Origin: Owenia fusiformis
Taxonomy: Eukaryota; Annelida; Polychaeta; Sabellida; Oweniidae
Assembly (NCBI GenBank): GCA_903813345.2
Contig: CAIIXF020000001.1
Span: forward strand, 57,741,885 to 57,805,884
Direction of reading: 5' to 3'
Length of the DNA: 64,000 bases
Shown: piece after piece, positions 26,161-63,410 of the stretch
Position numbering within the stretch: the first letter of the stretch is position 1
How the letters are laid out: each line of letters starts with the position of its first letter
Notes under the pieces: model-generated
Seen by the model: only the letters and a program-made list of their open reading frames with translations
Told to the model about the DNA's origin: nothing
Database searches by the model: none
Made by a program: the position numbers and the translations under genes

Positions 26161-27009
26161 CATATTATCCTCCTATAGTTTCTTCTAAATGCATATTTTC
26201 GTATATGACATGTTTTGTTGATATATCACATGTATTATTTCCGGAAATGTCTAAATTTTGGAAATCCCAGGTAAGATTACTATGAAGGTATGTTCTGAAC
26301 AAACTATTTTGGGAAACAAACTGCTCGGAGATATGGAAAAATGGAAAAGTTGAAAACATACTTAAGGACTTAACTCTACTCTTCCTCTATGTAGACAGAA
26401 TTCAGCTTACAGTGTTAATTCATGGAATGTCTACTACCATCTCGAAGGCAAATAAGGGTCCTACCCATGAGGTAACCCTATATTTCTAAGTCAACTGCTT
26501 GCCTTTTTCATAGATTACACTGACTTTGTATAAAATACCTCCTACCCCATACCCACCTACATGGGACATGATACAGTCATTGAAGGGTTTAATTTTAAAG
26601 ATTTTTAAATCTCAAAATAGCTCTAATTATTAAACAGGACTAGTGCAAATTTCATATGGCGAGAACTAATAATTTTAAGTAGTCACTCTTGGCAAGTATG
26701 AGCTGAAAATGAAATCGTAGACTGCGAACGAAATGAATTTTGAAAATTAGTTAGGTTCGGACAACCTCCAGAGATTTACGAAAATGTCCGAGCAGAAAAC
26801 GCCATATTGGAATTTGGCAGTAAAAACATTCACTCGACTAACAATTACAAGTCTTGATCGAAAAGGAAGTACTTCAGCGCTCCAATACTTACACGGATTG
26901 ATGATACAGATGTAAGACACAGTTAGAGACCAAAAGTAAGCCGCGGATCGACTTAATTCGATTTCAAAGGTCACTATAAATCAGCTGTTCACTTCCCCGT
27001 TTGAGAGCC

Positions 27010-27049
27010 ATAAGTTTCAAAATCTTACATGGCTCTCGAAGTGAGTAAG
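27010..27049 (+). repeat. 40-bp motif with ATG and splice-donor consensus, copy 2
   Basis: Same as 11619-11658. Here GAGAGCCAT at 27003-27011 pairs with ATGGCTCTC at 27029-27037, making a 9-bp hairpin. The frame runs on as MALEVSKPRSTTSGVDNW and stops soon after. Confidence 0.5.
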
Positions 27050-28065
27050 CCCAGATCTACGACGTCAGGAGTAGATAACTGGGCCAGACGAGTTTGGTTA
27101 TAGGTGGGTATGAGATAGTTTTTTTTATACAAAGCTGATTACACTGTATAATCATTGAGATACTGACACTGCTACATACGTGCATCGTGCCGGCATCTAT
27201 AAAAGTATCAACCGACCGTATGCAAATGTCCCCCTCTCTTGGGATATCCTTCGGATGGGCTAGCTATTTTCAAAACAACAACAAAACTGTGGAATTACAA
27301 GAAATTCGGTTGTACTTACCTTGCAGTCTATCAGATCTGAGGCAGTTTAATATATTTTACGAAGTCAGCATATAATCAACTGTAAATGTAAATGTCCCCT
27401 TGTAAAACAAGTACAAGGGTATCACATAGAAGACCTTTCAAAGATAGGCCAGTAACTTCACTTGAAATTGTTTGTTCCAAAAAAGTGAAAATGATGAATT
27501 CTTTTCTCACTTTTCGGTCTAAGCTGAGGACTATAGTTTGCCCATTCCTATGTTCCAACGTTAAAATCTACATTGAATGCAAGCTGTAGTGATGCATTCA
27601 GAATCTAAATGTAAATTTATTCGAAGAAACTTGATGAAATATTGCAGATTTTCCAATCGTTACGCTCCATCTTCATATCACAGCTGGTTTTCTGCTATCA
27701 GCTGACTGACCTGGTTTCTCTTTGTTGCAGGTCACATCGGATAGCATCGATATTTGCAGCGCATGTCCAAGCACCTATAAGGAATTATAATGCAAAACAG
27801 GGGAAAAATAACAATGTAATAATTGCATTCAACTACAACTAAATTAGCATGAACAATAAGCTATAAAACACTATGTAAAATTGAACTAATTTTGCAAAAT
27901 TTCAGGGTTGCAAGTTCCGGCTGTCAGTTGGTCACGTGACATATATTTTGTAAACATAAGAGGGGGAATGTCCCAGAATTCATAGATCAACATATCTAAC
28001 ATTCACCTTTACTTTCTAACTATACCCAACCTTGCTACCAAGGTTCATATTTACATGGATGGGAT

Positions 28066-28120
28066 TTATCGCATCCTACGACCCCTTTAGATTGTGAAAG
28101 ATTGTCGTAGGATGCGATAA
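28066..28120. repeat. Perfect 17-bp hairpin upstream of DIMT1
   Basis: TTATCGCATCCTACGAC and GTCGTAGGATGCGATAA are fully complementary with a 21-nt loop. It is CpG-containing and lies about 330 bp before the DIMT1 start codon. It may be a MITE remnant. Confidence 0.7.
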
Positions 28121-28367
28121 GGATGGGATTGGGTTCTATCATGGGCTTTCAATTAGAGAATTTGGATGCCTGGTTGACAACTTGACACCACATGGAGCTA
28201 TTTAAACTGATCTATTCTATGTTTTCGTGTTTTTAAAGTAAAACCATATAACTCCCTTCTCTGATCTGCTGATTGGGATAGCATAATGTACATTTCAAAA
28301 TGTTAAGTCCAGTTGCCCATAGGTACTCTTCAAATACTCTTCAAATAAAGAGGCGAAAATATTTTTA

Positions 28368-28375
28368 ACTTCCGG
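28368..28375 (+). promoter_or_regulatory. ETS-like site upstream of DIMT1
   Basis: ACTTCCGG lies about 75 bp before the DIMT1 start codon. ETS sites of this form are common in TATA-less housekeeping promoters. No TATA box is evident. Motif match only. Confidence 0.35.
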
Positions 28376-28447
28376 CACGATTGAAAATAATATCGAAGAA
28401 ACATATATTTACGTCTTTAGCTATCTTCTCGGATCCAAATCGATAAA

Positions 28448-54619
<26,172 letters not shown>

Positions 54620-55289
54620 TTTTATATATTGGTGAGAACATACAACAACCATCAGGAATCTGCAAGCACTACAAGCACTTGGACATGAATATGAAAAATA
54701 TTTCTATATCGTGTGGTGATCTTATCTTACTCCTAGATATGGACAGTATCATTAGATATGGAGGGAAATATATAGCGATATGAACTGTGTTGGTTTACGT
54801 TGAAATGGCATCAATCGGTTTACATTTTAGTTCACAGTATTTTGTAAAATTGGTCCAATATTCCAATGTGAAACAGATTTTAGTTGAATGTACACTGATA
54901 CTTCACATTCTGGTATTTTCCTTGATTCATCTTTAACATGAAATTTTTTCCACCTTATTTTCTTAGTTTGAAGGCAACTGAGACTGTTGGTACGTTTTTG
55001 TTGTTGATGTTATTGATCATGTGACCTCTGATCAGGATTAATCATTCTTAGCTGATCTGACCTACTTTATTTATTTCTTCATGCAAGAATTCAGCTGCAT
55101 GGTTAGCTCAACATGATCCCTAAATTGCTCATGGTTTAATGAGGTCTATCAAGCTCTTAGGAAATGCTTCATCCTCACTGTCCGTTTCTCAAGAGCTCAA
55201 GTTTATAATATTGAGTCTTGCATTTCCAGAGTACAAAAAACAAAAGAAATAGTTTACTTGTATAAGTATGGATTACAATATTTATTTAA

Positions 55290-55295
55290 AATAAA
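55290..55295 (+). terminator. Candidate poly(A) signal of DIMT1
   Basis: AATAAA about 670 bp after the stop codon at 54619. It is the best-placed hexamer on the plus strand before the convergent TTC4 3' end. Confidence 0.45.
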
Positions 55296-55392
55296 TCTGT
55301 ACATAAATGTATTAATAACAAATCTTTTTTTTATTATATTTCATGAATTTGGCCAGAAGAATTAAATGAAGCCAAATGTAGAACAATGCATT

Positions 55393-55515
55393 AACATGCA
55401 AAATGTTACAACCTGCCATTTGTTGCAGACACTGACCACCAACCGCTCAAACACAATTCACCAAAGATTTTTAGATTATGACAATATTACCACTTATTGT
55501 GGTAACACAAAAACC
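55393..55515 (-). mobile_element. TGTCACCAC-family element, copy E (short, reverse)
   Basis: AACATGCAAAATGTTACAAC, GCCATTTGTTGCAGACACTG and TTACCACTTATTGTGGTAAC parallel copy D at 56908. It sits between the convergent DIMT1 and TTC4 3' ends; the small open frame at 55366 is derived from it. Confidence 0.6.
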
Positions 55516-55620
55516 GATAATTTACGCAGTGCCAACCAAGCCCTGCATCAAATGAAAACCCCACAATACAGAATTCCCCATTCCAATCATCAATTCATAC
55601 ATAATGACTTCTATATCACA

Positions 55621-55626
55621 TTTATT
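55621..55626 (-). terminator. Candidate poly(A) signal of TTC4
   Basis: Plus TTTATT reads AATAAA on the minus strand, about 250 bp after the stop codon. With the DIMT1 signal at 55290 it leaves about 330 bp between convergent 3' ends. Confidence 0.4.
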
Positions 55627-55875
55627 AAAATCCCCAAATTAATATGATAATAGTAAATTCTGCCATATTCTCAATATATGTGTACACACAGGTGTGACAT
55701 ATTGAATTCATAAGTTTTGTCAATCAACTGGGCCTCTAGAGGTAACTTTTCCCTAATAATGAAAGCCAACATGTAAAGGATTCGAGTCCATGAAATGTGC
55801 CTCATTTTGATAACTCCATTCTTATTGGTCCACCTTAATAACCATACTAAAATAATTGATGTGATGAAAATAGTG

Positions 55876-58800
55876 CTAGGATGTTTTATATCTGTCTAAA
55901 AATGTTTGTGTGAATGAATCTCCTCGTATAAGAAGGATGAATGCTATTGTACTGCAGTGTAGGGTGAACCTGGAAATGCAGAAAAGGCACTTTAAATCTT
56001 ACATTATCACATTATTTTAAAACCCCAAAAATCAAACACATGAGAATAACAGAACAAAAAAATTCATGAATATTCCTAAATTGAACTGAAAGTCAAGATT
56101 AAGTATTTTGATGTTTGGAAAGTCTATATATCATGTATATCTATATAATATAATTTAGTTTTTAATTCTATATAAATAATATACCTTTTATCAGTTAAGA
56201 TCTGTAGCAAAGTGTTTGTAGAGGGGATGTTGACCAATCTTTCTTCATTCTTGTCTTCGTAATAAATCTACAATATCAACAGACAAATGTTACCCTACTG
56301 TATACCACCTCGTTTGTATTCATTCATGATTTATTCTTGTGTATACTGTAGATTGGGTTAATTTGGCGCTACTTAATTTGGCGATTTTGCCATTTTTGGC
56401 ATATTGGCGGCTATTTAATTTGGCAGATATGCAAGAAAATTAACTTACGCACTGTTTGCGAATTACCATGTAAATGGATAAGTTTGGCTATGTCCATTTT
56501 TCTTTTGAGGACCACTGGCGATCATCCTTTACATTTTGCACCTCGATCGATGCTGCTACTATACCACGCTTTTCTGAATATTAATGAGTGACTGACCAGT
56601 TCTGAGCCAATTTATGAGAGACATTTTTCATATTTTTGAAAGAAACTAAACCGGAAGTGACCTAAATACACTGGAGGAAATACTCTAGATAATTCCCGGG
56701 GATTCATTTTAAATTTTGGCGAAGATTTATATTGGCGAATTTTTCAATTTCGCCAAATTCGCCAAATTAAAGCGGGCGCCAAATTAACCCAATCTACAGT
56801 ATATGATATATATTCATTACAAACATGATATGCAGAGTTAATTATTATATGGCCTCATAATATTCATTATATACACCTTGGTGAGTGTTTGATTACACCA
56901 ATAAACGAGGCATTAACATGCAAAATGTCACCACCTGCCATTTGTTACAAATGCCAAACTCCAAGTGCCAATCACCAACCATCAAACATGTCAGCAAAAA
57001 AGTTTAAGACTATAACAATATGTCACCACTTGCGGTGTTGACATAATGGATGAAATCAATGAATATTCATTGTATATAGTATAGACTTTACTGTGCCAGC
57101 CCCAATCTGTAATCAACTTTCCACTTACCTGTATTGCATCAGAAGTGTACTTGCGATTTCTGTCCCATGGAGCTGGTGCTACACCTTCCCCAAACATTGT
57201 CTCAATGTGTTCAATAAATCTAAAATACAAATTTTTTTTTTATTATACATAAATTTATTCCTTTAGTAAACAATAATAGACATGCAATTGATTGCCAAAG
57301 TTTTTTTTATAAAAACATTAGCGGCAATTTTAGACAATATGAATAGGAATACATCAACATATCTCGTTTATTATTTTATTTTTATATACATGTGTCTCAT
57401 TTATTATTTATTTTTAGTATACTTGTTATTTTTTTATTTTGTGGTTTCAAAAATTACTGCAAAGACACTTTATTTTAATCTGACCTGTCAGATTCTGTGA
57501 AATCTTCAATCATATCCGTCTGGCCAATCTCTGGGTAGACAAACATGACGGGACAATGAAGCACACCCGCATCATCTAAATGAATCACACTACCACTTGG
57601 ATGCAGTGGTTCAAAGAATTGACGTAGCCATGTAGGAGTGATTTCTGATTCAGGTCTATCCATTTCTATCCCCCTGGACTGAAATAAGACATTTTTGACA
57701 TTAATTCTAAATATAATCAGCATCCATATTAAAACATTACCATATATCATGGATGAATGAATCTTTTAGAATTTGTTTTTTCTTGGCCACAGTCAGAACT
57801 GACAAAGTAAATAATCAAAGGCTAAAATGTATTACAAATAACAAAAAACTCCATTGTACCCTGATTGCTTTGTAAAGTTTGTCTATTTTTTCGTCCTCCT
57901 TTCGTTGTCTCATTTCCTCCTTCCTTCTGTCTCTCTCTTGTGATTTCTGAATTTCAAACATTAAGTACAATGTTAAGTAACAGTATTTGCTTAATTAAAG
58001 GTTAAGGCCTCTACCCTTTACATCCCCTAATCAAGTCAGAGTGCTGTTGCAAATTATAGAAGAACCCATCTGTACTTTGTCTGGCATTTTAAACATTAAC
58101 TATCCACACAAGTGCTTCATCACAGTTCATCATACCAAGACTTTTTTAGGATCAACATTGAGTTAATCATACTGCCAAGCTCACCAATACAAGTAGCGTC
58201 TTGCCTCTGTGCAGACTCAGTAGAGATAGTACCTGTGTACTGAAAACAGTCTACGTAAGCATCTTACCAGTGCATTCTGTGCCTCTTGCCTTGTAGCTAG
58301 TAGTGTCTCATTGGTTGGCTCCACCTCTAGGCCAATGTCACACCAGTTCATCACTTGCTGGTACTTAGCCAGCTTAACACTGCATTCAGATCCTATATGA
58401 GCAGAGATTATAATGAAAGGTTCACCTATCTAAATTCTATAATTTCTACACATTATTTTCACACCGGAATAGCCTGACAATGGTAAAGTCAGATACCATG
58501 GTCACAAATGGCGGACATAACCGTCGCTTCAACTGTTTAATCACTTGGTCTTCATTTCATGGGATTTTATCATCGCTAATTCTGTGCATGTATTAAACTC
58601 TTGTGATAATGTATCATATGAAATCACATTTTGGATCAAAATGGGCTGTTAATTGCCACGATAGCGTCTTTGATATCGTCAATGAAAACAGAATCTAAAT
58701 TTGAGTAATTTAGAAAGACAACAGCATATAGTAAAGATAACGGCAACTCCGCGGAGTAGCAAATCCCAACGAACAAAATATCAATTACCGAATTCCAATC

Positions 58801-61227
58801 AATTATACTCATTACTTTGGTTGAAAATGAAAAAATTAGATTTTAGAATTGCGAATTCCTGCAAAGCAGCCATTTTGAATTTTCTGAGGTACAAATCTGA
58901 AAAATAATACCATAATTGTGATCTACTCCAAAATTCCTTCAATTTGAGTATAATATAGCCATACTTTGAAGGGATCGAAAAATTATTGCGAAATCGTACA
59001 TTAGACGGCCATTTTGAATTTTACGAGGCTCGAATCAGAAAAAAGATACAATATTTGCAATCTACTCTTAATTGCCTTTCATTTGAGTATAATAAAGCTG
59101 TACTTCAGAAAGATCTAAAAATTAGCGAAAATTTCTGTTTTCCTGTCCCCCCATACATGGCCCCTGGGGGTCAGAATGAAAAACACGGAATATATGTGAA
59201 ATAGATAAATGTTGTGAATACACTACCAAAATTTCAAACAATAATATTTATTACTTTAGTTTAGAATGAAAAATTTATGATTTTTGCGAAAAAGTCCCGT
59301 CATTTTTAAAGCGGCGACCATCTTGAAAAAATTTTTTTTTTGCGTAAAACTATTCACCAATTTACATCTTTCCACTAAATATGAAGAAAATCTGTCAACT
59401 AGTATTTGAGTTATCTTCCGGACAGACGTACGGACTGACGGACAGACGGACGGACGGAGGGCTTCACTATATCCCTAATGAACTTCGTTCGTTGGGATAA
59501 TTACAGTGTCCGTTGTCCCTTATCTCATTTTGATTTTATTTCGATGGTAGAACATTATTTACTGTACAATGAGTATACAGACACTTTGATTGATTGTTAT
59601 TCCAAAGGAATTTAGTCTAGGTGCTCTATTAAACATACAGTTCATGAAAATCTAATTGAAGCCATTTATGTCCGCCATTTGTGACAACTGAATTTGACTT
59701 TACCGTTGTCAGGTTATTCCAGGGTGATTTGAGTAGAATGTTTCAAACAGCACAATAAAAAATCAAATTCAGGTCCAATGAAGCAAAGTTGAATTGAAGA
59801 AAATATTTAAAAGAAACAATTTTATGGCATCAACCTGGGAATACTAAACTATGGGAATGGCAACTCATGTCTCCCATTGTTACATGACTGTCTTTGATCA
59901 TTGAAATATGTCACACCCACTTCTCCCCTGTCCATCACCTGTCAATCCGGGCATCAAATATGTCACACCCACTTCTATTTGTCAATCATCTATCAATTCA
60001 AACATCAACTAACCTTTTAATATTGCCTTCATATGATTGGGAACAAACTTAGTCGCAAAAACACAATCTTTTAGCGCAGATCCATAATTCTTGTGTCTCA
60101 TCTGTGCTGCAGCTCTGTTAGTATATAGCTGTGCATTAATAAGCTTGTCTGGACATTTGATCTTGATGGCTTCAGTGTAGTTGTCTATAGCAATCTTGTA
60201 TTGTTTCCGCTTGAAGTTTACATTGCCATCTTCCTTGTAATTCTCGGCCTTTTCTGAAAGGAGTAGCCTATATATATGAAAATGATTGTTTTGGTTTGCC
60301 TAATGGAGCTTCTACTCATTACTATCCTATCAACCATCAATACAATTCTTGTTAAAGTGAAGTAAAATTCCAGAATCACAGTAACATCTAAACATGAATA
60401 TCACAATAACATAAACAACACTGGACACGTTTTCATCAGTTATTTCTCCCACTGAACATCCCCAAACTCAAAAATAATGCACTGACCTACAGGAGACTCA
60501 CAGTCATATTTCAGTGCTTGGAGACCCTCAAGTAATGGTGGCAATGGCTTGGTAGGATCTATTTCCTTGATGAATGCTGGGTGGTTGTTTAATTCCTGCA
60601 ATGTTAATGAATATAGACATGACTTGAAGATTAAGTAGATTACTTGTGTGCTATTGTCTGAACCAATTCCATCAACCAATATTTCAGTTATCGTCCAGAT
60701 CCATGAATGAACAGATGGACGGATGAATGGCTTTTATATATCCCCTTGGCGATATTGTGCCCAGACCCATGAACAATTGGATGATCGGATTGATGGCTTC
60801 TCTTTCTCTCTACTAAACTTAGTTCAGTTGGTTCATCAGACAATATTTCAAGCCACTGACTTGTCTGATACAGTGAATTCAAGTTAAAGTTACGGTAGTG
60901 TACAAGTTTAAGTTGAAAACATAACTGCCACAATTTATCATATTGGTATTCAGTCCACCATCCAAGTGAGAGTGATAGACATTCAGAATGTTAATGCTGA
61001 ACCCCGGTGATTTAATTTCCAATATTAGGCCTTAGCCCAGAATGATAAATGTGACCATCGTTCCCAGACTCACTCACTTCTGCAAGTTCTTCAGCAGTCA
61101 TATCAGTTATGCTGCTATTGTCTCTCTTAGGTCTGCTTGCTACCCATTCTTCTAGGTCATCATCCATCTTCTGTGCCAACTTCATGGCCTCATCTACCTT
61201 GTCAGCCTTGATGGGCACACGAGCCAT
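55876..61227 (-). CDS. TTC4: Tetratricopeptide repeat protein 4, Hsp90/Hsp70 co-chaperone (Cns1/TTC4 family)
   Basis: Nine coding exons on the minus strand, all with AG/GT borders and consistent phases: 61227-61078, 60595-60487, 60253-60014, 58392-58268, 57946-57860, 57678-57485, 57219-57129, 56267-56185, 55969-55876. The product is 390 aa, close to the 387 I recall for human TTC4. N-terminal helix with LEEW; IDPTKPLPPLLEGLQ (about 61-75); TPR region in exons 3-4 (ENYKEDGNVNFKRKQY, YTNRAAAQMRHKNY, VMNWCDIGLEVEP; about 90-195); a highly charged helix in exon 5; C-terminal domain with TPTWLRQFFEP, CPVMFVYPEIGQTD and the short last exon ending FTQTFLDRYKTS. Known role: client transfer between Hsp70 and Hsp90. 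The Met follows an acceptor-like TTTCAAG|GCAGT, so an untranslated first exon probably lies upstream. Confidence 0.97.
56342..56803. mobile_element. 462-bp TA-flanked foldback MITE in TTC4 intron 7
   Basis: Perfect inverted ends TACTGTAGATTGGGTTAATT / AATTAACCCAATCTACAGTA, then repeated TTTGGCGA/TCGCCAAA motifs. The outermost TA is shared by both ends, as expected for a TA duplication. Confidence 0.85.
56908..57050 (-). mobile_element. TGTCACCAC-family element, copy D (short, reverse)
   Basis: CATGCAAAATGTCACCACCT at the left and TATGTCACCACTTGCGGTG at the right, with CAAATGCCAAACTCCAAGTG between. It lacks the internal ~110-bp units seen in copies A-C. Confidence 0.7.
58462..59726. mobile_element. 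1.27-kb foldback element with nested repeat in TTC4 intron 3
   Basis: Left CACCGGAATAGCCTGACAAT and CACAAATGGCGGACATAA reappear inverted at the right as TTATGTCCGCCATTTGTGAC and AGGTTATTCCAGGGTG. Inside, AATCCCAACGAAC (about 58766) and GTTCGTTGGGAT (about 59490) bound a second element that carries a GGACAGACGGACGG tract (59416-59460). Confidence 0.75.
59900..60012. repeat. Short tandem duplication beside TTC4 exon 3
   Basis: AATATGTCACACCCACTTCT occurs twice, each time followed by a 'GTCAATC' phrase and a CATCAA-like word. It lies directly downstream of the exon 3 donor. Confidence 0.6.
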
Positions 61228-61949
61228 ACTGCCTTGAAATAAATACACAATATAAACAAACCAGCTTGTTCACTGGAATTTGAGTAAAAATAGAACATGG
61301 TGAAAGCTCCAGAACAGCAGATGGAAACATTGTCATTTACTGTAAAAACAAGATTATGAATTATATAAAATGGGTGTATTTGTGAAAAAAACAGCAGGTG
61401 AATTTTGCTTCAATTGTGGTCGTTATTCAGTAATTACCACCTGTTGTCTTCAAATGGAAATGCTTGATACAATAAAAACATAAGTACATAATTTATTGTT
61501 GTTGATCTGATGAAATACATCATGATATAGAACTTCAAAATCAAATGTAAGTTTATATACTCAGAGATGGGTTACAAAACTGTAGTTGAGAGAATAATGA
61601 CACATAAAAAGTAGACCCATTTCAAGGAAGTAATTTTTAAAAACAAGACCCACTTCCAGCAATTTTTTAAAAACAATACCTAGTTTTTGGATTTCTCAAA
61701 AAGTAGACTCAGCTCTAGGGATTTTTTCATCAAAATGGGACCCATATCTAGGGCGGCACTTCAATACACAATTCACATGGGCTTTGGTAGAATAATAGAA
61801 TTTGACAAATGAAAATTCGTAAATAATATACAAATGTTATTGATTTAAAGTGCAAGTCTTCATATTTTCAAAGTTCAACTGGTTATTATCATGGGCTTTC
61901 AACTAGAGTTGAAAGGCTGTGTTATTATGAAGAAGGTTACAGACTGTAG
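61228..61949. other. Region upstream of the TTC4 start codon
   Basis: No coding exon. ATGGGCTTTCAACTAGAGTT near 61890 recurs at 62193 and (diverged) at 28140, so it is a dispersed repeat word. An untranslated TTC4 exon could be hidden here. Confidence 0.4.
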
Positions 61950-62585
61950 CAGGCCATCCAACTGTCCCACAATTTGCGTATTTGTCAAGCATTTGCTTCG
62001 CTGGAAAATATGAAGTCACACCAGGTTTTTTTTGGGGTGACAGACGCATTTTACCTGATTATTGTCAAGCAAAAATATTTCTGTAGAAAAACTTCAAAAA
62101 AATGATCGCCGATACAGCAAAAAAATGACCGCCGAAAAAAATAACCAATGCATTTCCTTCTGACTTTTCACGCAGATACTGTATATGTCACCATGGGCTT
62201 TCAACTAGATTTAATTGAAAGCCCGTGATGTCACACATTTTCCTCGAACTATTTTTTAACCCTCAAAAATTTTGAGGTGTCCAAAATTTGGTAATATGCA
62301 ATAAAATTTGAACCAAGGTGTTCAAACTGTGGGCAAAGTGCCCCCATAAATGTGGGGTCAAATTGGTGTTTTTTCTTATGGTATTGGCACTAGAATATTA
62401 AAAAATAAGAAAAAACGCCAATTCGACCCCACATTTATGGGGGTAGGGTGTTCATATTTGGACAAAGGTGTCCACAATTTGAAGAAAGCACAGGAACTTG
62501 TATCAATCCCTGACATCTATTGGTCCAACATGGATGAATAATACCCAGACAAGACTATATAGACCTACCTACCTACTAATGTTAA

Positions 62586-63221
62586 GGTACAGCTGGAAAG
62601 TAACATTTTGGTAAAAAATTCCTATACCAGCACATGTTATTTTCTGGTACAAAATAAAATATGAAGACATGTGTCAATTGCCTTGCTTTTTTCAGGAAAG
62701 TATCATTGTCTTCTTTACAGTTGGGGACATAAATAAATGACAGGTGGATTTGCTGAAGTGAGGATTTCCCATGTTAAAAATAAGAGAATTTACAAGAGGC
62801 CATAAATCAGTGGATGAGATTGTACAAAATGTAAAATATACAAATTTTAAGGGATATGTATCTAGACAATATTGGAAATTATGGGCTTTCAGACCACCAT
62901 AATTAGGAAATGGTGATCGAAAATCGACCTGTCATTTATTTTTGTCCCCAACTGTAAGAATATCTAGTAGGAGTTCAATGGGAACTCCAGGAAATTCTGA
63001 TATTTCACACTTTCTATTTTTCCAAATTTTCTTTCAAAGTTTCCAGACAACACAGGAGCTACCATTGACCTGTTTTAGGTTTACTAAAAGTAGACAGTGT
63101 AATGATACTTTCCTGAAAAAAGCAAGGAAATACACACATGCCTTCATACTTAATTTTGTACCAGAAAATAACATGTGCAGGTATAGCAATTTTTACCAAA
63201 ATGTTACTTTCCAGCTGAACC
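62586..63221. mobile_element. TTAA-flanked foldback element, copy 2, carrying a nested MITE
   Basis: Same ends as copy 1 at 28877 (GGTACAGCTGGAAAG / CTTTCCAGCTGAACC), flanked by TTAA at 62582-62585 and 63222-63225. Without the 237-bp insert and its extra TA it is about 397 bp, close to the 404 bp of copy 1. Confidence 0.85.
62718..62954. mobile_element. 237-bp Tc1/mariner-type MITE inserted at TA
   Basis: Ends CAGTTGGGGACATAAATAAA and ATTTATTTTTGTCCCCAACTG-type inverted repeat, flanked by TA (62716-62717 and 62955-62956). The empty site TTCTTTAAGAATATC survives in copy 1 at 29007-29021, which proves insertion with TA duplication. Non-coding. Confidence 0.92.
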
Positions 63222-63359
63222 TTAAAGTATAGAATCTCGTTCTAGACTATTTCAGGTTTGGCAATAGATGTCAGGTGTTGACCTGTGGAAGAAAGGTGTT
63301 CAACATTTGTAAGTCACTCATTTTAGGTGTTCCCAAGTTGACCAAGGGAAAGATCAATA

Positions 63360-63410
63360 CCCGGTGATTTCAGCGGGAAGTGGCGTTTCGTTCAGTGGAT
63401 GAGCTGCGCG
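63360..63410 (-). promoter_or_regulatory. GC-rich candidate promoter upstream of TTC4
   Basis: The only GC-rich patch upstream of TTC4. The minus strand carries CGCCACTTCCCGCT (ETS-like ACTTCC, E2F-like TTCCCGC) beside a GCGCGCGCAG tract, followed by CACCGG|GTATTG, a possible donor for an untranslated exon. Weak, motif-only evidence. Confidence 0.2.

Larger units (their letters stand above)
26161..28367. other. Region between the MARCH-like promoter and DIMT1
   Basis: No supported gene. Contains the 40-bp motif at 27010 and the hairpin at 28066-28120. GCAG|GTCACATCGG near 27730 looks like an acceptor, but no convincing exon follows. Confidence 0.4.
61950..63345. mobile_element. Disrupted relative of the 501-bp CAGGCC MITE, host of nested insertions
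   Basis: Begins CAGGCCATCCAACTGTCCC, the inverted counterpart of the right end of the element at 15896-16396, and shares ATTTGCGTATTTGTCAAGCA-type sequence. The far end, GGTGTTCCCAAGTTGACC, is at 63328-63345. An inner palindrome, CCCCCATAAATGTGGGGTC and its inverse, spans 62341-62444. The TTAA foldback (62586-63221) interrupts it. Confidence 0.6.

Noticed and set aside
27642-27842. Possible exon after GCAG|GTCACATCGG, joined to the ATG motif at 27029
   Set aside because: No donor joins the two in frame without a stop, and the product matches nothing I recognise.
62942-63232. 96-codon plus-strand frame
   Set aside because: It spans the end of one MITE and the arm of the TTAA foldback and is absent as a frame in copy 1.
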